11,045 nucleotides of DNA from JBDTLH01 sp039934875 (GCA_039934875.1 JBDTLH010000210.1:1-11045); one strand, 5' to 3'. Positions 1-6,608 are shown, numbered from the stretch's first letter. The notes: generated by a model not told the origin, from the sequence alone. Translations and numbers: made by a program.

Positions 1-28
1 TCCGTGTCTCTGTGCCTCTGTGGTGAAT
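1..28. repeat. TCTGTG-rich low-complexity tract, possible dispersed repeat
   Basis: The first 28 bases consist of near-repeats of TCTSTG (tccgtg, tctctgtg, cctctgtg) ending in gtggtgaat, just upstream of the EVE-domain gene. The tract is unlike the surrounding sequence. Similar GTGTCTCTGTG phrases recur between genes in many environmental bacterial genomes as far as I recall, but this copy is cut by the window edge and cannot be tested here. Confidence 0.3.
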
Positions 29-40
29 TAGAATCCCGCT

Positions 41-421
41 ATGCCCTACCTGCTCAAGACCGAACCCGGCAGCTATTCCTATGACGACCTCGAACGCGAT
101 GGCGAGACGGTGTGGGATGGCATTAAGAACCCGCAGGCATTGATTACCCTCTCCCGCATGAAGAAGGGCGAGGACATCGTGATCTACCACTCCACGGTGG
201 GCAAAGAGGCAGTGGGCACGGCGAAGGTCGTCTCCGTGGATGCCTCTAACCCCAAGGAGCCGAAGGTGCGGATTAAAGCCGGCCATCGCCTGAAACGGGC
301 CAAGTCGCTGGCGGAGATGCGTACCGAGCCCAGCTTCAAAGACTCTCTGCTCTTCCGCCAGTTCCGCCTCTCTGTGGTGCCGCTGAGCGAGGAACAGCTT
401 GAATGGCTGGTAAACGGCTGA
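41..421 (+). CDS. EVE domain-containing protein
   Basis: A 126-residue soluble protein that is one EVE domain (PUA-like fold) from end to end. The family signature is visible: the opening YLLKTEP, then VWDGIKNPQA at about residues 24-33, MKKGEDIVIYHS at 40-51 and the closing RLSVVPLSEEQ. EVE domains are known to bind modified bases, for example modified cytosines in DNA, and often sit in restriction or RNA-modification contexts; no such partner is visible here. The usual length is about 130-155 residues, so this is a slightly short but complete member. The ATG fits the family N-terminus, although no clear Shine-Dalgarno precedes it. The substrate is unknown. Confidence 0.88.
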   Translation: MPYLLKTEPGSYSYDDLERDGETVWDGIKNPQALITLSRMKKGEDIVIYHSTVGKEAVGTAKVVSVDASNPKEPKVRIKAGHRLKRAKSLAEMRTEPSFKDSLLFRQFRLSVVPLSEEQLEWLVNG

Positions 422-495
422 CCGCGCTCTGGTACCGGTCTCTTTTAATGACTCGTCGAAAGCGTCCGATAAGGCCAATGAGAGAGGGGTGGTAA

Positions 496-756
496 ATGTC
501 AACTTCCATTTTCGGCAACAACTCCGCCGCGATCAGTCCGACAGTACAAGCATCCGCGGAACAACCGAAGGTAGCACCCGCCGCTGTGGCGCCCCAAGCG
601 AAACCCGCGGCACACGACAGCATCCAGATCTCTGCGTCCGCGCATGTACACCTGCTGAAAGCAAGCGGCTATTCCGTGCAGCAGATCGCGGCCAACTTAG
701 GAATGTCCTCCCAGGTGGTTTCAACTTACCTGGGGATCACTGGCGCCAAGAAGTGA
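496..756 (+). CDS. Small protein with C-terminal helix-turn-helix-like segment
   Basis: An 86-residue protein in two parts. Residues 1-45 are Ala/Pro/Ser/Gln-rich and probably disordered. Residues 51-80 read as a helix-turn-helix (GYSVQQIAANLGMSSQVVST), like the DNA-recognition part of sigma-region-4 or LuxR-type folds. The ATG is supported by a purine-rich GAGAGGGG about 6-13 bases upstream. An overlapping frame from 489 is a shadow. There is no catalytic domain, signal peptide or membrane segment. It could be a small DNA-binding regulator or a structural adaptor using an HTH-like helical pair; the target is unknown. It stands alone between the EVE gene and a convergent phosphoesterase, so context gives no role. 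Confidence 0.65.
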   Translation: MSTSIFGNNSAAISPTVQASAEQPKVAPAAVAPQAKPAAHDSIQISASAHVHLLKASGYSVQQIAANLGMSSQVVSTYLGITGAKK

Positions 757-950
757 CGCTGCCGCCAAGCATCCGATACACGCTCCATCGGGAGATGAAA
801 GCGATCGGCGAGCGCGGGGCCTTCGCCAGCCGCCCCTCCTCGTCCTCCTCAGTTCCGCCGGAGTGTGCGGCAACGCGCGCTCACCTCCTTCTATAACCGT
901 AAGGGCTGGAGCCCAAGGATTCGATGGCTGGCTCGCGCGGCGATTACCCT
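757..950. other. Intergenic region between convergent genes
   Basis: These 194 bases separate the 3' ends of the small HTH-like gene and the phosphoesterase. I see no convincing gene. The only structure is a short GGGC-TGGA-GCCC inverted repeat near 903-914 with no following T-run, which is too weak to call a terminator. Confidence 0.4.
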
Positions 951-1772
951 CTACTCCGTCGCGTGGTCAAGATAAATGAAGTCGGTTTTGACGTTGCCGT
1001 CGGGGGTGATGGTGTGGACGGCGAAGCCTAGTTCTCCGCCCCAGGGCAGCCAACTGGTGGCGGGAGCGACATGCCAGGTGATGCCGCCATAATCGAAGAC
1101 ATCAGCGTGATGCCAATGGCCGACCAGCATGTGGCGAATGCCCAGGCGCTTAAGCGCCTCGATCTCCCGGGTGCGGTCGGGCTCGTTTAAGACCCAGTAG
1201 GGCTTGGTATCGGAGAGCACGCGCGGATCACGATAGGCGGGCACGTGCTGCATGCCGATGGCGATGGTTGCGTTTGAGGCGGCGCGCTGTTTTTCGAGCC
1301 ACGCCAACATGCGCTCGCCCTCCTGCCGCGCGAGACCGGAGGGCCGGGTTGCTGCGAGATCTTTGTTGGTGTACACGTCGAAGTTGCCCAGCAACTCGGA
1401 ATCAATAGCGTAGAGAACGACGTTTTTAATGCGCACGCGATAGTAATCGTCGCCGAAGGCCCGGCGGTAGCGATCCACGTCATTGCTGTGTACGTCGTGA
1501 TTGCCGGGGATGTAATAGAGCTTGGCTTTGACTCCGTGAAGGATGGATTTCGCCTGCTGCCACTGCTCCGGATTCTCCCCGATGTCGCCGGTGACGACCA
1601 CGGCGTCGGGATGGCGATGGTTGACCATCTCGACGACGCGGCGCAGGTTCTCGGCGGCATGTGGCGCGCGGGGTTCCCCCAAATGCGTATCGCTAATCTG
1701 GATGATGGTGGTCTGGGCGGTGGCGCCCACGCTTAAAAACAACAAGACAAAGAGAAGGAAGTTTAATTTCAC
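951..1772 (-). CDS. Secreted calcineurin-like metallophosphoesterase
   Basis: A 273-residue phosphoesterase of the PF00149 superfamily. The metal-binding motifs are in order: ISDTH (Asp28, His30), GDI (Asp63), GNHD (Asn91, His92), QHVP (His176) and GHWHH (His219, His221), so the two-metal site looks complete. The layout resembles 3',5'-cyclic-nucleotide phosphodiesterases of the CpdA type, but an N-terminal signal peptide (hydrophobic core at residues 4-15, ATA-Q cleavage site after about residue 19) points to export, which suggests an extracytoplasmic phosphoester substrate. I chose the GTG at 1772 over longer in-frame starts: AGGA lies 6 bases upstream, the signal peptide begins there, and a candidate promoter lies inside the longer version. 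Substrate specificity cannot be read. Confidence 0.85.
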   Translation of the reverse strand: MKLNFLLFVLLFLSVGATAQTTIIQISDTHLGEPRAPHAAENLRRVVEMVNHRHPDAVVVTGDIGENPEQWQQAKSILHGVKAKLYYIPGNHDVHSNDVDRYRRAFGDDYYRVRIKNVVLYAIDSELLGNFDVYTNKDLAATRPSGLARQEGERMLAWLEKQRAASNATIAIGMQHVPAYRDPRVLSDTKPYWVLNEPDRTREIEALKRLGIRHMLVGHWHHADVFDYGGITWHVAPATSWLPWGGELGFAVHTITPDGNVKTDFIYLDHATE

Positions 1773-1806
1773 GAGGATTCCTGAGCTGTGATGAGTCGGA
1801 TAGGAC

Positions 1807-1835
1807 AATATGCGTTCATTCCTCTGCATTGTCAT
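1807..1835 (-). promoter_or_regulatory. Candidate sigma70-type promoter of the phosphoesterase gene
   Basis: On the minus strand, ATGACA (1835-1830) and CATATT (1812-1807) are separated by exactly 17 bases and would start transcription near 1800, about 28 bases before the GTG start at 1772. The -35 matches consensus at 5 of 6 and the -10 at 4 of 6. Confidence 0.4.
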
Positions 1836-1932
1836 TACACCCGGCGGCACCAAGGTTAAGCTTCGTACCAGCCTCTGAAGTCTGGACCCCGCCTAACTCG
1901 CTCGAACCCCCGGGAATTATGTTCCAGAGCTA

Positions 1933-1952
1933 GAGAGTAGTGTTGCACTCTC
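1933..1952 (-). terminator. Possible 3' hairpin downstream of hslU
   Basis: Three bases after the hslU stop codon, GAGAGT and ACTCTC form a 6-bp stem around an 8-base loop. No T-run follows, so it may be a weak or factor-dependent terminator, or an mRNA-stabilising hairpin. Confidence 0.3.
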
Positions 1953-1955
1953 AGC

Positions 1956-3365
1956 CTAGAGAATGTACCGGCTCAGGTCCTGGTCCTTGGCGATCCCCTC
2001 GACCGCCTTGCGCACGTAGTTGGCATCCACCACGAAGCGGTTCCGGCCATCCTTGGCCCACTCCGGCGCTTCGAAGCTGACCTCGTCCAGCACCCGCTCC
2101 ATGATGGTATGCAACCGCCGCGCGCCGATATCTTCCGTGTTCTCATTCACGCGGAACGCGAAGTTGGCGATCTCTTCAAGCGCCTCGGTATCGAACCCGA
2201 GATTGATTCCCTCTGTATCGAGCAGCGCAATGTACTGCTTCACCAGCGACGACTTCGGCTCGGTGAGTATCTTGATGAAGTCTCCGATAGTCAGCGACTT
2301 CAGCTCCACGCGGATGGGAAAACGCCCTTGCAACTCGGGGATCAGGTCGCTCGGCTTGGAGACGTGAAACGCGCCCGCCGCGATGAACAGAATGTGGTCG
2401 GTGCGCACCATGCCGTAGCGCGTATTCACGGTCGTGCCCTCGACGATAGGCAGGATGTCGCGCTGCACGCCCTCGCGCGAGACATCCGGGCCATGGCCGC
2501 CCTCGCGCCCCGCAATCTTATCGATCTCATCGAGAAAAACGATGCCCGACTCCTCCACGCGCTCGACCGCCGTCCGGGTCACTGTCTCCATGTCGATCAG
2601 CCGCTGCTCTTCTTCCTGGATGAGATATTCGAGCGCCTCGCTCACCTTCATCTTGCGCTTCTTGGTGCGTTGTCCGAAGAGGCCGGGCAGCATGTCTTTG
2701 AAGTTCACATCCATCTCTTCGACGCCCTGGTTGGAGATGATCTCGAACTGCGGCATGCTGCGGTCGCGGGTCTCGATCTCGACGATGCGGTCATCCAGCT
2801 TGCCCTCCCGCAACTGCTGGCGCAGCTTCTCCCGAGTGCGAGACTGCGAACCGTCCCCCAGAATGATGGGCCCGCCATCCCCATTGCTGGAGGCTGCGGG
2901 AATGGTGGGCGGCAATAGCAGATCGAGGATGCGCTCTTCGGCATTCACCTCGGCTTTGTCTTCGATCTCTTCGAGGCGCTCGGCGCGGATCATGTCAATC
3001 GCGATCTCCACCAGATCGCGGACGATGGATTCCACGTCGCGCCCCACATAACCCACTTCGGTAAATTTCGAGGCCTCGACCTTGAGAAAGGGAGAGTTCG
3101 CCAGCTTCGCCAAGCGGCGCGCGATCTCCGTCTTGCCCACGCCGGTCGGTCCGATCATGATGATGTTTTTGGGCATGATCTCTTCCGCGAGATCAGGCGC
3201 GAGCTTCTGCCGCCGCATGCGGTTGCGCAGCGCGATAGACACGGCGCGCTTGGCATCGTGCTGCCCCACCACATACTTATCCAGCTCGGAGACGATCTGC
3301 CGGGGCGTCAGCTCATCGAGCGCCAGTTCATTCTCTGCCGCGCTCGCGGGTAAATAAATTGCCAT
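1956..3365 (-). CDS. hslU: ATP-dependent protease ATPase subunit HslU (ClpY)
   Basis: A 469-residue AAA+ unfoldase that feeds substrates to the HslV peptidase in the cytoplasmic HslUV protease. Visible elements are LTPRQIV/YVVGQ at residues 19-35, Walker A GPTGVGKT (72-79), the pore loop GYVG (105-108), an intermediate domain (about 110-245) with a Ser/Gly-rich stretch at 155-175, Walker B IVFLDE (275-280), the LQGRFPIR region (345-352) with likely arginine-finger residues, and sensor-2 GARR (414-417). The C-terminus SRYIL keeps the tail known to dock into HslV. It is longer than typical HslU (about 440-460) because of an Ala/Glu-rich N-terminal extension and the intermediate-domain loop. No good Shine-Dalgarno is seen. 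hslV is not adjacent: a DUF4230 gene sits 58 bases upstream instead. Confidence 0.96.
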   Translation of the reverse strand: MAIYLPASAAENELALDELTPRQIVSELDKYVVGQHDAKRAVSIALRNRMRRQKLAPDLAEEIMPKNIIMIGPTGVGKTEIARRLAKLANSPFLKVEASKFTEVGYVGRDVESIVRDLVEIAIDMIRAERLEEIEDKAEVNAEERILDLLLPPTIPAASSNGDGGPIILGDGSQSRTREKLRQQLREGKLDDRIVEIETRDRSMPQFEIISNQGVEEMDVNFKDMLPGLFGQRTKKRKMKVSEALEYLIQEEEQRLIDMETVTRTAVERVEESGIVFLDEIDKIAGREGGHGPDVSREGVQRDILPIVEGTTVNTRYGMVRTDHILFIAAGAFHVSKPSDLIPELQGRFPIRVELKSLTIGDFIKILTEPKSSLVKQYIALLDTEGINLGFDTEALEEIANFAFRVNENTEDIGARRLHTIMERVLDEVSFEAPEWAKDGRNRFVVDANYVRKAVEGIAKDQDLSRYIL

Positions 3366-3423
3366 GAAGCCATTATTTCACCTTGCGCGGCCACGTCCTA
3401 CGAGAACGCGGACCATTCATCTG

Positions 3424-4080
3424 TTATTGCGAGTCGATCCGCACCTGCGCAAAGCCCAGCGAATGGAGCAGCGCGGTGATGCTGTTCCCGGCGTTCTCAG
3501 TCGCGTTCCCCAGTATTCCATCCTGCAGCGCCGCCGCGGTCAACTGCTCTTCCGCATGGCGGCGCGCCTCCGATTCCAACTGCGGATCAGGAGTGGAAAA
3601 TAGCCCGGTATCGCGGGAATAGACGCGGGTGCGCTGATTGTCGAGCCGGGTGGTAAATATCTGCGCTTTGGGAAGTTTGATGGTCACGCTACGGTCGTGC
3701 ACGGAGACATCCTGCGACTGAAGTTGGCCCAGGTCGATGCCCGCGATCACGTCTCCGTGCACAATCAGGAGGATACGGTCGCCGGCCAGAGAAGGCGGAA
3801 GCAATTCGTAAGTGTGTTCGGTGGTAACGATCTGGTCGAGCGTGTACACCACCGATTCGAGCCGTTGCAGGCTGCGGATTTCGCGCACCACGGTGGAATC
3901 GGTGAGCGTGGTCTTCGCGCCAAAACCAAACTTTTGGAGCGCAGAGGGCAGCAATATACGGACGGAGAGGGCGGCAATCAGGAGACCGAGCAGCAGCCCC
4001 AGGAAGATCCACGCGAAGGGACGCGGCCTGCGAACTTGGGCGGGCGTGGTCACACTTTGGCTTTGGCTTACGTCTGGCAT
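3424..4080 (-). CDS. DUF4230 domain-containing membrane-anchored protein
   Basis: A 218-residue protein with a Pro/Arg-rich cytoplasmic N-terminus, one transmembrane helix at about residues 22-41 (Leu/Ala-rich), and an extracytoplasmic domain. The domain matches DUF4230: an early VVREIRSLQRLES segment (about 64-76), a GDVIAGIDL strand (109-117), a VTIKLPKAQI strand (132-141), then the family's LFSTPDPQ followed by a long helix rich in Glu, Arg and Ala (160-210). The function of the family is not established; the fold recalls membrane-attached proteins of the SPFH/prohibitin sort only loosely. It lies just upstream of hslU on the same strand with a 58-base gap, so co-transcription is plausible, and it is divergent from the hicB-like gene 49 bases away. 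Confidence 0.8.
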   Translation of the reverse strand: MPDVSQSQSVTTPAQVRRPRPFAWIFLGLLLGLLIAALSVRILLPSALQKFGFGAKTTLTDSTVVREIRSLQRLESVVYTLDQIVTTEHTYELLPPSLAGDRILLIVHGDVIAGIDLGQLQSQDVSVHDRSVTIKLPKAQIFTTRLDNQRTRVYSRDTGLFSTPDPQLESEARRHAEEQLTAAALQDGILGNATENAGNSITALLHSLGFAQVRIDSQ

Positions 4081-4107
4081 CCTGGATGAAGGATAATCTT
4101 TCCAGGA
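4080..4107. promoter_or_regulatory. 7-bp inverted repeat around a -10-like element in the divergent hicB / DUF4230 gap
   Basis: TCCTGGA (4080-4086) and TCCAGGA (4101-4107) are perfect inverted copies whose centres lie 21 bases apart, about two helical turns. Between them is GATAAT (4092-4097), 5 of 6 to a -10 box, reading toward the hicB-like gene. This geometry fits a dimeric repressor site. The left arm also overlaps the DUF4230 start region, so it could affect both genes. No good -35 is seen. Confidence 0.45.
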
Positions 4108-4129
4108 AGCAGATGGGCTTCAAATAAAC

Positions 4130-4360
4130 ATGTCGTACCAATATCTCGTGGTTTATGAAAAATCTTCCGACGGCTGGGGCGCTTACGTGCCTGATCTTCC
4201 CGGCCTCGGCGCCGTCGGAGATACGCTTGAAGAGGTGCAGCAGCTTATACGCGAGGGCACAATGCTTCACCTTGAGAGCCTAAAGGAGCATGGAGAACCA
4301 ATACCTAAACCGGCTGCCAAATCAGATTATATGAATGTGGATATTTTGCTGTCGGCGTAG
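4130..4360 (+). CDS. HicB-like antitoxin, solitary
   Basis: A 76-residue protein matching the HicB-like antitoxin family: an initial strand YQYLVVYEK, then DGWGAYVPDLPGL (residues 14-26), GDTLEEV (30-36) and a helix REGTMLHLESLKEHGE to residue 56. In complete systems HicB neutralises HicA, a small double-stranded-RNA-binding mRNA interferase. No HicA (about 60-80 residues with a GSH motif) is found on either side: the left neighbour is the divergent DUF4230 gene and the right neighbour is vapB. It lacks the C-terminal HTH or ribbon-helix-helix tail of DNA-binding HicBs. No Shine-Dalgarno is visible near the ATG. It may be an orphan antitoxin or a stand-alone regulator; such solitary short HicB-like genes are common. 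Confidence 0.8.
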   Translation: MSYQYLVVYEKSSDGWGAYVPDLPGLGAVGDTLEEVQQLIREGTMLHLESLKEHGEPIPKPAAKSDYMNVDILLSA

Positions 4361-4387
4361 AACATCACTGCTCAGGGCGGCCCGTTT

Positions 4388-4393
4388 TATAAT
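4388..4393 (+). promoter_or_regulatory. Consensus -10 box immediately upstream of vapB (probable leaderless start)
   Basis: A perfect TATAAT ends 6 bases before the vapB ATG at 4400, so transcription would start at or very near the A of ATG. No Shine-Dalgarno is present between them, which fits leaderless translation. The -35 region (around 4365-4370, tcactg) is poor. Confidence 0.45.
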
Positions 4394-4399
4394 CTTTTC

Positions 4400-4657
4400 A
4401 TGGCTCTTCACATTGACAATCCGGAAGCCGATCGTCTGGCAAAAGCTCTCGCGACGGCCACCGGCGAGGATACTGTTTGCGCGGTTGTCACCGCCCTGCG
4501 TGAACGCCTGGAACGAGTCACTCCCACGCGGCGAAATCGCGACGGCTTGGCGGATAAGCTCAACGAGATTGCAATGCGGTTTGCGGCTCTTCCTACGATT
4601 GACAATCGCAGCGAAGATGACATCCTCGGCTATGGACCCGACGGTCTTCCCCACTGA
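4400..4657 (+). CDS. vapB: VapB-family antitoxin (PSK_trans_fac / Rv0623-like)
   Basis: An 85-residue antitoxin of the Rv0623-type VapB family. Residues 1-40 form the DNA-binding part: MALHIDNPEADRLAKALA, then TGEDTVCAVVTALRERLER. The C-terminal toxin-wrapping tail carries the conserved ALPTIDNRSEDDILGYGPDGLP (63-84). It should bind and inhibit the VapC PIN ribonuclease encoded next and autorepress the operon. Its TGA overlaps the vapC ATG in TGATG, so the two are translationally coupled. The antitoxin frame is intact and full length, whereas the toxin is frameshifted. The gene is less GC-rich than hslU or obgE, which suggests acquisition, although I did not compute a value. Confidence 0.9.
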   Translation: MALHIDNPEADRLAKALATATGEDTVCAVVTALRERLERVTPTRRNRDGLADKLNEIAMRFAALPTIDNRSEDDILGYGPDGLPH

Positions 4658-5047
4658 TGGTCATCGATACTTCAGCTATAATCGCAATCTTTTTGAATGA
4701 GCCTGAACAGAAAGAATTTCATAGAAGCTCTTGCAGCGGAAGCGGTGCCTTTATTGTCATCAGTGAGCCTGGTCGAAGCATGCATGGTACTGAGATCGAG
4801 AAAGAAAGCAGATCCGTGGAACGAACTTGAAGAGTTTATGGAAGAGGCCGGTATTCGTGTGGTTTCCGTGGACGCTCAACAGGCGAAGCTGGCCCACACT
4901 GCATTTATGAGATTTGGCAAAGGCCAGCATCGCGCATCTCTCAATCTGGGCGATTGCTTTTCCTATGCGCTGGCAAAGTTTGTAGATCAACCACTGTTAT
5001 TCAAAGGCAATGATTTTAGCCAAACCGATGTGAAGAGAGTTATTTGA
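4657..5047 (+). pseudogene. vapC: VapC-family PIN-domain toxin, split by a one-base frameshift
   Basis: The expected VapC start (ATG in TGATG with the vapB stop) opens MVIDTSAIIAIFLNEPEQKE, the standard N-terminus with catalytic Asp4, but this frame runs into a TGA at 4828-4830 after 57 codons. The rest of the PIN domain lies in the next frame from about 4721 to 5047. Removing one T from TTT at 4717-4719, or one A from AAA at 4711-4713, gives a continuous 129-residue protein with Asp4, Glu40 (SLVEACMVL), Asp99 (NLGDCFSYALAK) and Asp119 (LLFKGNDFS), the four acidic PIN residues. The downstream frame alone could start at an ATG at 4697 (116 residues) but would lack the first catalytic Asp. So the RNase toxin is probably dead, unless the base is a sequencing error or ribosomes slip. 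Confidence 0.85.
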
Positions 5048-5477
5048 CCTGCTCTACGTTTTTCCGCGCCGGTTTTCCGATTCCCAGCTCAGCCATGAAC
5101 TCGCGATGCCGGCCAGCGGGCACAATCGCGTGCAGGTAATCCCAATACAGTGAGGTCAGCTTTGCCTCGTCCAGATACTTTTGCAGCTCGAGCGCTGGGC
5201 GACGCACCTCGAAATCTTCCGCCGCCCAGTCATGTTCAATCAGCGGACGGTAGAGGCCATCCACCGCTGCCTGCGCCATCTCCTCGGATCGGGTCTCCTC
5301 AATCATCCACACGGCATAATCGTGGATCGCATGAATAATTCTGCCTTCATCGTAGGTGTAGGCGCGGTCGAACTCGCGCTTCAATTCAATCCACAGCCCT
5401 GCCGCATCTCTCGCCCTCTCAATTTCTGCCTTGAACTGCGGAAAGCGCTCCTGTGCGACCCGCCGCCACGCGGACAT
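5040..5477 (-). CDS. Unrecognised conserved-looking protein coupled to obgE
   Basis: A 145-residue soluble protein I cannot assign to a named family with confidence. It is predicted mostly helical, rich in Trp, Tyr, Arg and Glu, with an acidic middle (YDEGRIIHAIHDYAVWMIEE at about residues 42-61) and a C-terminal LTSLYWDYLHAIVPAGRHREFM segment. There is no signal peptide or membrane helix. The ATG at 5477 overlaps the obgE stop as TGATG, so translation is coupled to obgE; longer in-frame extensions to 5645 lie inside obgE and are not supported. Its last 8 bases overlap the 3' end of vapC on the other strand. The coupling suggests expression in proportion to ObgE; whether it acts with ObgE is unknown. 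Confidence 0.75.
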   Translation of the reverse strand: MSAWRRVAQERFPQFKAEIERARDAAGLWIELKREFDRAYTYDEGRIIHAIHDYAVWMIEETRSEEMAQAAVDGLYRPLIEHDWAAEDFEVRRPALELQKYLDEAKLTSLYWDYLHAIVPAGRHREFMAELGIGKPARKNVEQVK

Positions 5478-6550
5478 CAGTAGGAATCCTCGCGCAGTTG
5501 CGGCAGCGCCTCCTTCGGCGCCGAGTCTGCAAGCAGAGCATCGCGAATCTGCTGCACCCGCTCGCCCATTGCGATCTTGAGCGCCGGCACGCCTTCTCCG
5601 GTGACAGCGGAGATAGCAAAGAAGGGCAGCTTGCGGCGCGAGCAATAGCTCTTCAATTTCTTGAGCTTCTCCGGGTTAGCAGCGTCGATCTTAGTCGCGA
5701 CCACGATCATCGGCTTCTCATCGAGGCCCGCGCCGAACGCCTGCAACTCCGCCATGATGACCTTGAAATCATCCACCGGATCGGGTCTGCCGCTCGCATC
5801 CGAAACGTCAATCAAATGGGTGAGCACCCGTGTACGCTCGATATGGCGCAAAAACTGTATGCCCAGGCCGGTGCCGTCATGCGCGCCTTCGATCAATCCC
5901 GGGATGTCGGCGACTACGTAGCTTTGCTCATCAGGCAACTGGCCGATGGCGACCACTCCCAGGTTCGGCTGCAGCGTGGTGAAGGGATAGTCCGCGATCT
6001 TCGGCTTCGCCGCCGAGATCACGGAGATCAGCGTCGATTTCCCTACATTGGGAAAGCCAACCAGTCCCACATCGGCGATCAGCTTGAGTTCGAGGCGGAG
6101 GTGGCGCTCTTCGCCCGGCCTCCCCGGCTCCGCTTCGCGCGGGGCCTGATGGGTGGAGGTGGCGAAGTGCTGGTTGCCGCGTCCGCCGCGTCCCCCGCGG
6201 GCGATCACGATGCGCTGGTCGGGCAGCACGAAATCATGCACCCGCTCGCCCGTCTCGTCGTCAAAGATCACCGTGCCGACGGGCACTTTGAGCACCATGT
6301 CCTGGCCAGTGACGCCGGTGCAGTTGGAGCCCTCTCCATGGCGTCCGCGATCGGCCTTGTATTCAGGATTGAAGCGGAAGTGGACCAGCGTGTTGTGCTG
6401 CTCGCTCGATTTCATGATGATGCTGCCGCCGTGGCCGCCGTCCCCGCCCGAGGGCCCTCCGCGGGGCACGAATTTCTCGCGCCGGAAGGCCACGCATCCA
6501 TTGCCCCCGTCGCCTGCCTTGATCCTGATCTTTGCCTGGTCGATAAACAT
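5477..6550 (-). CDS. obgE: GTPase ObgE/CgtA
   Basis: A 357-residue Obg GTPase, an essential factor in large ribosomal subunit assembly and stress signalling. The N-terminal glycine-rich Obg fold spans residues 1-158 (AGDGGNG, GGPSGGDGGHGG, ARGGRGGRGN). The G domain follows with G1 GFPNVGKS (165-172), switch region TTLQPNLG (191-198), G3 DIPG (215-218), G4 TKID (286-289) and G5 ISAVTGEG (313-320). The C-terminus is short, without the OCT or acidic tail domains of some homologues; this is within the normal range for the family. The ATG at 6550 has GGAG 8 bases upstream and matches the MFIDQAKI family start; the longer upstream frame is noise. The common rplU-rpmA partners are not adjacent. Confidence 0.96.
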   Translation of the reverse strand: MFIDQAKIRIKAGDGGNGCVAFRREKFVPRGGPSGGDGGHGGSIIMKSSEQHNTLVHFRFNPEYKADRGRHGEGSNCTGVTGQDMVLKVPVGTVIFDDETGERVHDFVLPDQRIVIARGGRGGRGNQHFATSTHQAPREAEPGRPGEERHLRLELKLIADVGLVGFPNVGKSTLISVISAAKPKIADYPFTTLQPNLGVVAIGQLPDEQSYVVADIPGLIEGAHDGTGLGIQFLRHIERTRVLTHLIDVSDASGRPDPVDDFKVIMAELQAFGAGLDEKPMIVVATKIDAANPEKLKKLKSYCSRRKLPFFAISAVTGEGVPALKIAMGERVQQIRDALLADSAPKEALPQLREDSY

Positions 6551-6608
6551 GTCTATCTCCAGTCTATTTGCTGGGCGGGCTGTGTGCGTGAGGGGGGTGG
6601 AGTGCCGA

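Noticed and set aside
489..896. 135-codon plus-strand open frame overlapping the 86-residue gene
   Set aside because: Starts with GTG without its own ribosome site, overlaps the better supported ATG gene at 496, and its translation is Arg/Ser/Pro-rich noise typical of GC-rich shadow frames.
903..914. GGGCTGGAGCCC inverted repeat as a terminator
   Set aside because: Only a 4-bp stem with no T-run on either strand.
2109..2918. 269-codon plus-strand open frame inside hslU
   Set aside because: It is antisense to the unmistakable HslU coding sequence; the His/Leu/Arg-rich translation is the standard reverse shadow.
4677..4682. A second TATAAT inside vapC
   Set aside because: It falls within the conserved Thr-Ser-Ala-Ile codons of VapC and lacks a matching -35, so it is probably coincidental, although it could drive the 4697 start.
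4657..4830. Programmed +1 frameshifting as the explanation of the split vapC
   Set aside because: No slippery stop-codon context or stimulatory structure is evident at 4711-4720, and the neighbouring higB shows similar homopolymer indels, so mutation or sequencing error is simpler.
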